Assembly: GCA_001898505.1 (NCBI GenBank) | Contig: MKTZ01000025.1 | Location: 248,001-312,000, forward strand | DNA from: Sphingobacteriales bacterium 50-39 | Lineage (GTDB): Bacteria; Bacteroidota; Bacteroidia; Chitinophagales; Chitinophagaceae | Length of the DNA: 64,000 nt | Direction: 5' to 3' | In this document: positions 18,559 through 26,885 of the stretch, in pieces | Layout: every line of letters starts with the position of its first letter | How positions within the stretch are numbered: position 1 is the stretch's first letter | Program-made: the position numbers and the translations under genes | Notes under the pieces: generated by a model | Databases searched by the model: none | Told to the model about the DNA's origin: nothing | The model's input: the letters and a program-made list of their open reading frames with translations, nothing else

Positions 18559-21009
18559 ATGTCTGATCTTTTTCCTCGAAGGTCCTTTGTCGGGTGGTTT
18601 CTTTTTGGGCTGCTGCTGGCAACAGCAGGAACTGTCTCCGGCCAGGCCTTGGATAGCCAGCGAAGCATTGCCTTTTTAAAGCTCAATGCAGCCGACCGCC
18701 AGGTCCTTAACTACGGATACCTCTCACTCGACAGTACCCTCATCGTCGTCTGCCGGGAACATGGTATTAGCCCCGCTCTGGTGATCACGGAGGGAATGAA
18801 CGATGCGTTCACGACCAGCTACAGCCGTTGGATGAACACTGGGTATGTTGATAGCCTGCTTGCTCTTTTGCCGGAACTGGATGCCGCCGGCCGCACCGAA
18901 GGAACGCTACTCATTGGAGCCTGGTATGCTTTTCAGCCGGGACGGGCCAACTACCGGAAGGCCATTGCTTTCCTGCTGCAGGCCAGGCAGGAGGCAAATA
19001 AATTGGGCAAACCCGAATGGGAGGCGCAGTGCTATTGCCTGCTGGGTAAAGCGTATTTTATGCTTGGCGATACCGCGGGTGGGAGGAAGTGGTTCGGAGC
19101 GCTTGCGGGTAATCTCTCGTTCAAAGGAATGGACGCCGTCCAGGCCAAGGCCCTAAGTTATGCGGGGATGTATTGCCCGTTTATGCCCGAAACGCAACGG
19201 TACCGGCTGGATTGTCTCGCCGAGGCGGAAAAGCGGTACGGATTGTTGAAAGATACCGGCAACCAGATCAATGCTCTAATGGGCCTCGCTTATATGCGGT
19301 GTGCTTCGCATGATGTCCAATCGTCGTATGAGACGGCCACACGGTCGTTAAAGCTGCAGCAGGCATGGAATTTTACGTATACCCAATACTGTTACGATCT
19401 GTTGGCCTTTCTCCGGAAATATCAAGACGATTATGTGGGTTCCCTCCAACAGGCTATGGCATCTCTGAAGGCGACCGAGTCGACGGCCGACCGCTGGTTC
19501 CTGCCTCGCGCCTACTCCCGGATAGGCGATGTCTACGTGTTGCTGATCAACGAGGACGTTGCGCTGGAGTGGCGCCGGAAAGCATTACAGGCTCAGATCG
19601 CCCTGGGTCCGGATATGCTTCTATACAGACTGCTCCCAAACATCTGGAAATCCTATGGAGAGCAAGGGCTGAAGAAGGAATTGCTGAATACCGTCCAGAA
19701 CATCATCGCCAAGTATCCTCCGTCCAATGCGATCCAGCAGCAACTGGCCTACTCAGCTTTGGGAAAATGCTATACGTGCCTTGACGATCTCCCCAATGCC
19801 CTGCGTTACCAACAGCTGGCCTGGCAACTGGAGCCACAGGTAATAAAAATGAAAGTGGGGGTGGACGACCTGAGCCTGATCATAGATATGGCATATATCA
19901 ATTTTCGTACAGGTAATTATAATGAAAGCAGAAAATTCCTTGATATGATATTGACGCCACCTGTTTTTAAGGAAACTAACCAGCGCGTCCTTTGGTATAC
20001 CTATTATAATCTATACAGGGTCGATTCCGCCACAGGGAGGTTCCGCTCCGCCCTCCACTATTTTTATCTCTACGACAGCGTGAATGAGCATGTATTGGAT
20101 GTAAAAACGACCAACGAGGTGCTGAAACTAAAAGAACAGTACGAAGCCTTGCAGCGGGAAAAGAAAGTCCAGCAGTTGGAGGCGGAGAACCAACTGGAAC
20201 GGCAAAAGGATGCCAGCACAAAAAAACTGTATTTGGGCGGATTCATGTTGCTTGGGGTGATCATCATCCTTGTCTTCCTCCTCTATTACAACAAATTTCG
20301 CAAGAACCGGAAGCTGCGGGCGCAAGCTGAAGAGATCGACAAGCAGAACAAGGCGCTCCAGCAGCTGAATCACGAGCAGGCTGAACTGATAGAAGATAAA
20401 GAATGGCTATTGCGCGAGATCCACCACCGGGTAAAGAACAATCTCCACCTGATCACAAGCCTTTTCCTGTCCCAGTCCGAATTCATCCGGGATCAGGCAG
20501 CGCTCGATATTATGAAAGAAAGCCAACGGCGTGTGGAGACGATGTCCCTGATCCATCAGAAGCTATACAATTCCGGAAATCTCAGCGGTGTATATATGCC
20601 CGAATACATCGGCGACCTGGTGGATTATTTTAAAGAGAGCTTTGTCCTGATGCACAAGATTGTCTTCCATCTCGACATCGAAAAGATATGGCTGGATGTC
20701 TCGAAGGCCATGCCGCTTGGGCTTATCCTGAACGAGGTGATCACCAATGCCTTCAAATACGCATTTCCGCATACTCCCGAGGACCGGATCTGGATCCGGC
20801 TTACCACCAACGGAGAATGGATAACGCTTGAAGTGCAGGACAACGGCCGGGGTTTGCCGCATGACTTCGATGTTGCTGCAAGCAGCAGCTTCGGAATGAT
20901 CCTGATGCGCGGCATGGCAGAAGATCTCCAGGGTATCTTCGAGGTAAATGGCGTCGACGGCACTCATATCTCCATCCGGTTCAAGGATTCTGCATCCACA
21001 AGCAACTAA
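18559..21009 (+). CDS. TPR-containing sensor histidine kinase (HisKA_2)
   Basis: 816 residues. Signal peptide (GWFLFGLLLATAGTVSGQA), about 500 residues of TPR-like helical repeats (periplasmic), a TM helix (LYLGGFMLLGVIIILVFLLY), a coiled coil, then HisKA_2 with the phosphoacceptor in WLLREIHHRVKNNLHLITSL and a HATPase_c domain (N-box LNEVITNAFKYAFPH, VQDNGRGLP, FGMILMRGMAEDLQG). It is the likely partner of the adjacent sigma-54 regulator. The signal sensed by the TPR part is unknown. Confidence 0.93.
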   Translation: MSDLFPRRSFVGWFLFGLLLATAGTVSGQALDSQRSIAFLKLNAADRQVLNYGYLSLDSTLIVVCREHGISPALVITEGMNDAFTTSYSRWMNTGYVDSLLALLPELDAAGRTEGTLLIGAWYAFQPGRANYRKAIAFLLQARQEANKLGKPEWEAQCYCLLGKAYFMLGDTAGGRKWFGALAGNLSFKGMDAVQAKALSYAGMYCPFMPETQRYRLDCLAEAEKRYGLLKDTGNQINALMGLAYMRCASHDVQSSYETATRSLKLQQAWNFTYTQYCYDLLAFLRKYQDDYVGSLQQAMASLKATESTADRWFLPRAYSRIGDVYVLLINEDVALEWRRKALQAQIALGPDMLLYRLLPNIWKSYGEQGLKKELLNTVQNIIAKYPPSNAIQQQLAYSALGKCYTCLDDLPNALRYQQLAWQLEPQVIKMKVGVDDLSLIIDMAYINFRTGNYNESRKFLDMILTPPVFKETNQRVLWYTYYNLYRVDSATGRFRSALHYFYLYDSVNEHVLDVKTTNEVLKLKEQYEALQREKKVQQLEAENQLERQKDASTKKLYLGGFMLLGVIIILVFLLYYNKFRKNRKLRAQAEEIDKQNKALQQLNHEQAELIEDKEWLLREIHHRVKNNLHLITSLFLSQSEFIRDQAALDIMKESQRRVETMSLIHQKLYNSGNLSGVYMPEYIGDLVDYFKESFVLMHKIVFHLDIEKIWLDVSKAMPLGLILNEVITNAFKYAFPHTPEDRIWIRLTTNGEWITLEVQDNGRGLPHDFDVAASSSFGMILMRGMAEDLQGIFEVNGVDGTHISIRFKDSASTSN

Positions 21010-21150
21010 GGTCTTACGCTATTTCGTGAAAATCCTCCGCACTCACTCCATTTCGTATCAGATACGTTTCATTTCTTGACTTAATTAATTGAAAATACAT
21101 CGTTTGCGCGTTGGCATCGTCTTGGCTTCATTCGGTGTAAACAATTTTTT

Positions 21151-21951
21151 ATGTCAACCATTCTCTTACCAAAGGCTTTGAAACTCTTTTCTCTTGCAAG
21201 CGCTTTGCTGCTGCGTGCTCCGGCCCCCGGCGACCGGGCTTCGGTCGGACACGACAACCCTGGCACCGGAAGGATTAACAATGTTGTGTTGGTGCATGGC
21301 GCCTGGGCGGATGGCTCGGGCTGGGAGGGGATCTACAAGATACTCAAGGCGAAGGGGTATCATGTAACGGTAGTTCCTAATCCTAACACCAGTCTCGCCG
21401 AAGACGTCCGCATCACAAAAGCGGTACTGGACATGCAGGACGGACCCACCATCCTGGTCGGGCACTCCTATGGCGGGGCCATTGTAACCGAGTCCGGGGA
21501 TCATCCCAAAGTGGCCGGTCTCGTCTATGTAGCCGCGTTCGCACCCGATGCGGGTGAGTCACTCGCAAAACTTCAGCAGGCGGCCCCGCCCGACCCCAAC
21601 TCTGCGATCCTGCCCCCGGACAACGGCTTTATCTGGCTGGACAAGGATAAATTTCATGCCCGGTTTTGCGCTGATCTTCCCGCTGCACAGGCTGACTTCC
21701 TGGCCGCTTCGCAGGTGCCGTTAGGTTTGGCGGCCGCCACCACCGAGCTGACTACCGCAGCTTGGAAGACCCGGAAAAGCTGGTATATCGTGGCTAAGGA
21801 CGATCTGATGATCCCGCCCGATGCAGAACGGATGATGGCTAAGCGCGCCGGATCGATCGTCACAGAGATGACTGCCAGCCATGCTCTCTACATCAGCCAT
21901 GCCTCAGAAGTGGCTGCTATCATTGAAAAGGCCGCCAACGGTGTAAATTGA
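21151..21951 (+). CDS. Exported alpha/beta hydrolase
   Basis: 266 residues. N-terminal signal-like segment (ALKLFSLASALLLRAPAP), then an alpha/beta-hydrolase fold of the EstC/hydroxynitrile-lyase type: oxyanion region VLVHGAWADGSGWEG, nucleophile Ser in LVGHSYGGAIVTE, Asp in VAKDDLMIPPDAE and His in ASHALYISHASEVA. All triad residues are present, so it is probably an active esterase or lactonase of unknown substrate, located in the periplasm or beyond. Transcribed alone. Confidence 0.88.
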   Translation: MSTILLPKALKLFSLASALLLRAPAPGDRASVGHDNPGTGRINNVVLVHGAWADGSGWEGIYKILKAKGYHVTVVPNPNTSLAEDVRITKAVLDMQDGPTILVGHSYGGAIVTESGDHPKVAGLVYVAAFAPDAGESLAKLQQAAPPDPNSAILPPDNGFIWLDKDKFHARFCADLPAAQADFLAASQVPLGLAAATTELTTAAWKTRKSWYIVAKDDLMIPPDAERMMAKRAGSIVTEMTASHALYISHASEVAAIIEKAANGVN

Positions 21952-22055
21952 TCACACATAAGCATAAGGGGTGTCACATTTTCTTGGAGGCACCCCATTC
22001 ATTAGAGCGGTTTTTGTGCACCGAAATAGGCACCTGGCAGAATTATATAAGCAAT

Positions 22056-22100
22056 AAAAAAGACCTATAAATTTCTTGTTTATAGGTCCTTTGTCTTTTT
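22056..22100 (+). terminator. Hairpin terminator, probably bidirectional
   Basis: GACCTATAAA (22062-22071) pairs with TTTATAGGTC (22079-22088), with an A-run before and a T-rich run after. A weaker GGGGTG/CACCCC hairpin lies at 21968-21996. Both follow the hydrolase gene. Confidence 0.75.
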
Positions 22101-22202
22101 GAATCGAGAACATTGGACAATTTCATGTTGCGGAAACATTTTCATAAGAGATTTATTGAAAATCAATTACTTTATCAATAGCTACCTCTAGGAATTCGCT
22201 GG

Positions 22203-22292
22203 TTATGGACAATTATAATATTTTATTTTTGTCCATAAGTGACTATTGAAATACATTTGCGGACAAGTATAGATATTCAAACTTGTCCATAA
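22203..22292 (+). promoter_or_regulatory. Promoter and palindromic operators of the DUF234-type ATPase gene
   Basis: A Bacteroidota-type promoter is visible: TTG at 22229-22231, 20 bases, TACATTTG at 22252-22259. Around it lie inverted repeats of one core. TTATGGACAA (22203-22212) pairs with TTGTCCATAA (22229-22238), overlapping the -33 element. GGACAAGT (22261-22268) pairs with ACTTGTCC (22281-22288), between the promoter and the start codon. TTGTCCATAA recurs at 22283-22292, 2 bases before the ATG. This arrangement suggests a repressor that blocks the promoter, perhaps autoregulation. Confidence 0.6.
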
Positions 22293-22294
22293 AT

Positions 22295-23734
22295 ATGTCC
22301 CAGGTGATCATCGGCAGAGATGCCGAAAAGAAAATATTACAAGACATGCTTATTTCTAAGGAAGCCGAATTGATTGCTATATTAGGGCGGCGCCGGGTTG
22401 GGAAAACTTTTCTTGTTAGGAATTACTATGAGCAACATCTCATCTTCGAATATACCGGGGTTCATGAAGCAGGACTGGGTCAGCAATTGCTTAACTTCAG
22501 GAACGCGCTTCACCAAGCTATGGGTTCTACCATTCCCCCCGCTACTCCTACTAACTGGATAGAGTCCTTTACTTTTCTCTCCGAAATCCTGAAAACAAAA
22601 CTAACCAGTGAACCCCTAGTTGTCCTTTTTGATGAATTTCCATGGATTCATACCTCTAAATCTGGGTTTCTCTCAGCTTTCGGGCACTGGTGGAACACCT
22701 GGGCTTCACGGCAGCCCCTATTAAAAGTTGTGATTTGTGGATCGGCAGCTTCCTGGATGATTGAAAATATAATAAACAACAGGGGCGGGCTTCACAACCG
22801 GGTTAGCCGGACCATTCGGTTGCTTCCTTTTTCCTTGAAAGAGACTGAGGAATACCTAATTAGTCGGGGTATTCGACTCGATCAATATCAAATTCTGCAA
22901 CTCTATATGGCAATGGGAGGTATCCCTCAATACTTAAAGCAAGTTGATAAGGGTGAAAGCGCCGGCCAGGTTATTGATAAGCTTTTCTTTGAAAAGAACG
23001 GGCTTCTCAAATTGGAATTTGCCAATCTTTATCGATCTCTATTTGCCAATGCCGTCCATCAAGAGGCGATTGTTCGTCTCTTGGCTAAAAAAGGCAGCGG
23101 CCTGAGCCGAACTGAAATAATTGAAGCCTGTGGATTAACCACCGGTGGGGGGACTACACGATTATTCGAAGAACTGGAGGAATCTGGATTTATTACTCAG
23201 TATGTCCCTTTTGGTAAGACTGCAAGAGATAGTATTTACAAACTTTCGGATGAATACTCTTTCTTCTACCTGAAATTCATTGAACATGCCAGGGCCAGTG
23301 GCGAAGGCACCTGGCACAAGATTGCTGCAGGACAATCGTATAATAGTTGGAGCGGTTACGCTTTTGAGGCCATCTGCCAAAAACATATCCTGCAGATCAA
23401 AAAGGCGCTCGGTATAGGAGCAGTATATACAGAGGCCTCTGGATGGAGATATATCGGAAAAAAAGGAGAATATGGAGCGCAAATTGACCTCCTGCTTGAT
23501 CGTCAAGATCACTGTATCAACCTATGTGAAATAAAGTTTAGTACAAAAGAATTCATCATTGATAAACGGTATGCGGGCGAACTTGAAAATAAAGTTAAGG
23601 TATTCAAAAGTCAGACCAAGACCAGGAAATCTATCTTTCCTACAATGATCACACCCTATGGAGTGCTAAGGAATGATTACTATACTAATTTAATACAGGC
23701 TGAAGTTCTAATGGAGGACTTATTCAGTCGATAG
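22295..23734 (+). CDS. AAA+ ATPase of the archaeal-ATPase/DUF234 family with nuclease-like C terminus
   Basis: 479 residues from ATG 22295; a TTG 12 bases upstream lies inside the operator repeats. The ATPase part has Walker A LGRRRVGKTFL, Walker B LVVLFDEFPW and sensor ICGSAASWM. A winged-helix segment (residues about 255-310) follows, and then a DUF234 region with a PD-(D/E)xK-like core (AQIDLLLDRQDHCINLCEIK). Proteins of this family are widespread in bacteria and archaea and are usually of unknown function. Stand-alone gene with its own promoter and operators. Confidence 0.88.
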   Translation: MSQVIIGRDAEKKILQDMLISKEAELIAILGRRRVGKTFLVRNYYEQHLIFEYTGVHEAGLGQQLLNFRNALHQAMGSTIPPATPTNWIESFTFLSEILKTKLTSEPLVVLFDEFPWIHTSKSGFLSAFGHWWNTWASRQPLLKVVICGSAASWMIENIINNRGGLHNRVSRTIRLLPFSLKETEEYLISRGIRLDQYQILQLYMAMGGIPQYLKQVDKGESAGQVIDKLFFEKNGLLKLEFANLYRSLFANAVHQEAIVRLLAKKGSGLSRTEIIEACGLTTGGGTTRLFEELEESGFITQYVPFGKTARDSIYKLSDEYSFFYLKFIEHARASGEGTWHKIAAGQSYNSWSGYAFEAICQKHILQIKKALGIGAVYTEASGWRYIGKKGEYGAQIDLLLDRQDHCINLCEIKFSTKEFIIDKRYAGELENKVKVFKSQTKTRKSIFPTMITPYGVLRNDYYTNLIQAEVLMEDLFSR

Positions 23735-24060
23735 ACCGTTAAGACGCAGCTGTATTTTGGTAAAGTGGTTCCAACTGGACATGACTTAAATCGCTGCATT
23801 CAGGTTTTAAACGAAAAACCAAAGTGGTTTTTCCAAAAAGAGAACATTGCTAGTTCTTACGAAGCGACATATTAGTCCGCGAAAAAGGCTGAGCGTATCA
23901 TCAAAGTGTATCAAAAGCGCACAATTGCTATAGCAAAAACGTACAGGTTAGTTAGCTTAGTGATTGCGTAATATGCTATATATCAATTGTATACCACTCG
24001 GGCACATGGTTGGCGATTTTCGGCTGCGGATGTTGGCTTTAATATCGAAAATAGATAATC
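23735..24060. other. Intergenic stretch, hairpin only
   Basis: No credible coding sequence on either strand. A strong hairpin GAAAAACCA/TGGTTTTTC with an AAG loop lies at 23813-23833 and may end transcription from the ATPase gene. Nothing else was recognised. Confidence 0.5.
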
Positions 24061-26457
24061 ATGCTCAAAAACTATCTTACCATTGCCTGGCGCAGTCTGC
24101 TAAAGAACAAACTGTTCTCCTCCATCAATATTATCGGTCTCGCTCTCGGCATGGCTATCGCCTTGCTGATCGGCCTGTGGATAGCAGACGAGCTTCAGTT
24201 CGATCATTATTACCAACACCATGACCGGCTGGCGCGGGCGGCCGTGCTCCCCTATATTCATGAGGACACTATTTATACGAACCTGACCATACAGATGCCG
24301 CTGGGCAATGAGCTTCGTACGAAATACGGTAAGGACCTGAAATACTTATCTCTTGTTGCAAGCGGGGGATCTCATATACTGGCAGCGGGCGATAAAAAAG
24401 TGTCGGGCACGGCCATCTATGCAGAGAAAGATTTTCCGGAGATGTTTACGCTCGATATGGTGAGAGGCGGCCGGGACGTGCTGAAAGACCCCACTACCTG
24501 TATGATCTCGCAATCCATGGCGCTGGCGATCTTCGGGCATGCGGACCCGATGAACAAGACCATCTTTATCGATAACGAGATTGAACTAAAAGTGGGTGCT
24601 GTGTATAAAGACCTGCCGGAGAATACTACTTTCTACGAGATGGCCTGTATCATGCCCTGGGAGAACAAGGCAAACTGGTGGAACTCGAAAGACCCGCAAG
24701 GCAACTGGTATAATCATAACGGAGCATTATATGTCCAGGTGAAAGACAATGTCAGTATGGAACAGGCCGCCGCCTCCGTAAAGGAGGCTCCTACCAGCCA
24801 TATAAAGGGATATACGGAAAACGCTACCTTGTTCCCACTGGACAAACTCCATTTATACAACGAGTTTACCAACGGAAAAATGTCCGGTGGTCGTATACAA
24901 ACCATCTGGTTGTTTGGCATCATCGGGATCTTCGTGCTACTGCTCGCCTGTATCAATTTTATGAACCTGAGCACGGCCAGGAGTGAACGGCGGGCAAAGG
25001 AAGTCGGTATACGCAAGGCCATTGGCTCTCTGCGTATACAACTGATCGGACAATTCATCAGCGAATCTCTCGCTGTATCATTTTTATCCCTGATGCTGGC
25101 GCTCCTCCTGGTGCTGATCTCACTTCCCTTTTTCAATGGGCTGGCGGACAAACACACGTCCCTGCCCTGGGGCGATGTCCATTTTTGGGTACTGCTGCTC
25201 ACGTTCACGTTCCTGACCGGCCTGATCGCCGGCAGCTATCCGGCCTTTTATTTATCGGCTTTCAAGCCGATCAAAGTGCTGAAGGGTACCTTCCGGGTGG
25301 GCCGTTTGGCCGCGATTCCGCGAAAGGTGCTGGTGGTGGTGCAGTTCACAGTGTCGGTCACGCTCATTATCGGGACGATCATCGTTTTCCGGCAGATAAA
25401 ATACGCGAAGGACAGACCTGTCGGCTATGACCGGGAAGGGCTTATCGCCGTTGATATGAATACGAACGATCTGCACAAACACGATGAGGTCATCCGAACC
25501 GAGCTATTGCAATCCGGCGCCATCACGGATATGGGAGAAACCAATAGCCTCCCTACCGAAATATCTTCCGGTAATGGTGGCTTTTACTGGAAGGGGGTGG
25601 GGCCCGGCAATCCCTATAATTTCGGGACGCTCAGTGTGAACTACGACTATGGACATACTGTGGGCTGGCAGGTGGTGGAAGGGCGTGATTTTTCCAGGAA
25701 TTTTCCGGGTGATACGGCCTCTGTCATGGGCGGGTTGATCGTGAATGAATCTGCCGTGAAGCAAATGGGACTAAAACATCCCGTCGGGGAGGTCGTCAAC
25801 TATAAAGGCACCATCTTTGCCAATGTTCCTCACGTTATAGTAGGGGTAGTAAAAGATATGGTAATGGAATCGCCCTATGATAAACCGGCCCCGGTGATGT
25901 TCTTTTGCGGTGGGTATGTGGGCAATATGGTTATCCGGGTCAATCCGACAATGCCGATGAGGGAAGCATTAGCCAAAATTGAACCCGTTTTCAAGAAATA
26001 TAATCCGGGCAGCCCCTTCGATTTCAAATTCATCGATGACATCTATGCGAAGAAATTTGCCGCTGAAGAGCGCATCGGACACCTGGCGGCTTTCTTTGCC
26101 GTGCTGGCCGTCTTTATCTCCTGTCTGGGATTGTTCGGCCTGGCATCTTTCATGGCTGAGCAGCGTGTCAAGGAGATTGGGGTTCGGAAGGTGCTGGGCG
26201 CGACGGTGTTCAATCTCTGGAAACTGCTGTCAAAGGATTTCGTGGCGCTGGTCATACTCTCCTGCTGTATCTCCATTCCCATTGCCTGGTATTTTCTGCA
26301 TGCCTGGCTGGTGAAATACGATTACCGGACGTCGCTCTCCTGGTGGGTATTTGCGGCAACAGGCGGTGGAGCATTGTTCATAACGTTACTAACAGTAAGT
26401 TTTCAAAGTATAAAAGCAGCGATTGCAAATCCTGTAAAGAGTTTGAGAACTGAATAG
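24061..26457 (+). CDS. ABC transporter permease (MacB/FtsX type)
   Basis: 798 residues. TM helix at the N terminus (LFSSINIIGLALGMAIALLI), a periplasmic MacB_PCD domain, an FtsX block (three TMs, about 285-400, with RRAKEVGIRKAIG), a second periplasmic domain and a second FtsX block (about 675-795, EQRVKEIGVRKVLGA), ending ANPVKSLRTE. This two-FtsX-block form is common in Bacteroidota and works with a separate ATPase. No ABC ATPase gene is adjacent here, so a partner elsewhere is expected. Role probably efflux or lipoprotein/peptide handling. Confidence 0.92.
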   Translation: MLKNYLTIAWRSLLKNKLFSSINIIGLALGMAIALLIGLWIADELQFDHYYQHHDRLARAAVLPYIHEDTIYTNLTIQMPLGNELRTKYGKDLKYLSLVASGGSHILAAGDKKVSGTAIYAEKDFPEMFTLDMVRGGRDVLKDPTTCMISQSMALAIFGHADPMNKTIFIDNEIELKVGAVYKDLPENTTFYEMACIMPWENKANWWNSKDPQGNWYNHNGALYVQVKDNVSMEQAAASVKEAPTSHIKGYTENATLFPLDKLHLYNEFTNGKMSGGRIQTIWLFGIIGIFVLLLACINFMNLSTARSERRAKEVGIRKAIGSLRIQLIGQFISESLAVSFLSLMLALLLVLISLPFFNGLADKHTSLPWGDVHFWVLLLTFTFLTGLIAGSYPAFYLSAFKPIKVLKGTFRVGRLAAIPRKVLVVVQFTVSVTLIIGTIIVFRQIKYAKDRPVGYDREGLIAVDMNTNDLHKHDEVIRTELLQSGAITDMGETNSLPTEISSGNGGFYWKGVGPGNPYNFGTLSVNYDYGHTVGWQVVEGRDFSRNFPGDTASVMGGLIVNESAVKQMGLKHPVGEVVNYKGTIFANVPHVIVGVVKDMVMESPYDKPAPVMFFCGGYVGNMVIRVNPTMPMREALAKIEPVFKKYNPGSPFDFKFIDDIYAKKFAAEERIGHLAAFFAVLAVFISCLGLFGLASFMAEQRVKEIGVRKVLGATVFNLWKLLSKDFVALVILSCCISIPIAWYFLHAWLVKYDYRTSLSWWVFAATGGGALFITLLTVSFQSIKAAIANPVKSLRTE

Positions 26458-26523
26458 CGTTTTTCCCGGAAGCGACACCTCTTGGTATTACAATTTGCCT
26501 CAAAGGACTGGGTGAAAATTTTA

Positions 26524-26796
26524 TTAAATTTCTTCTCCAGCGATCATCGTATCGCCGACAATAGTGTGGATATAATCTTCGATAACGGATGACTCGTTAA
26601 CCAGGTCGTCGTTGGTAAAATCCGTACCCATCCAGGACTGGCTCTTTCCTTTTCTTCAGGAAGGATGTGCCCTTGTCGCGTGCCGGAGATTTGATCAGGA
26701 TCATTGCATAGGCCGTGCCTTTCATCCAGGTTTTGACTTCCATCTCCCTCGACCAGGAGGGTCTTACAATGCGGATAACCATGTTTGCCTGGGATG
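26524..26796 (-). pseudogene. Remnant of an outer-membrane lipoprotein-sorting (LolA-like) protein
   Basis: The reverse strand reads MVIRIVRPSWSREMEVKTWM then KGTAYAMILIKSPARDKGTS and FLKKRKE, the pattern of the LolA-like outer-membrane lipoprotein-sorting family of Bacteroidota. In a shifted frame it resumes as SWMGTDFTNDDLVNESSVIE and DYIHTIVGDTMIAGEEI, stopping at 26524. The part between (normally the WNWVPSI.. segment) and both protein ends are missing. This is a gene fragment with an internal deletion. It fills most of the gap between the ABC permease and the P-type ATPase. Confidence 0.65.
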
Positions 26797-26885
26797 TTCA
26801 GGACCCGTATCATGCTTTCTGTTGATTTTTGTCAGTCGATTGTTGCCGGGATCTTCCTAATTATGCTCGTATAAATCGTATATGG

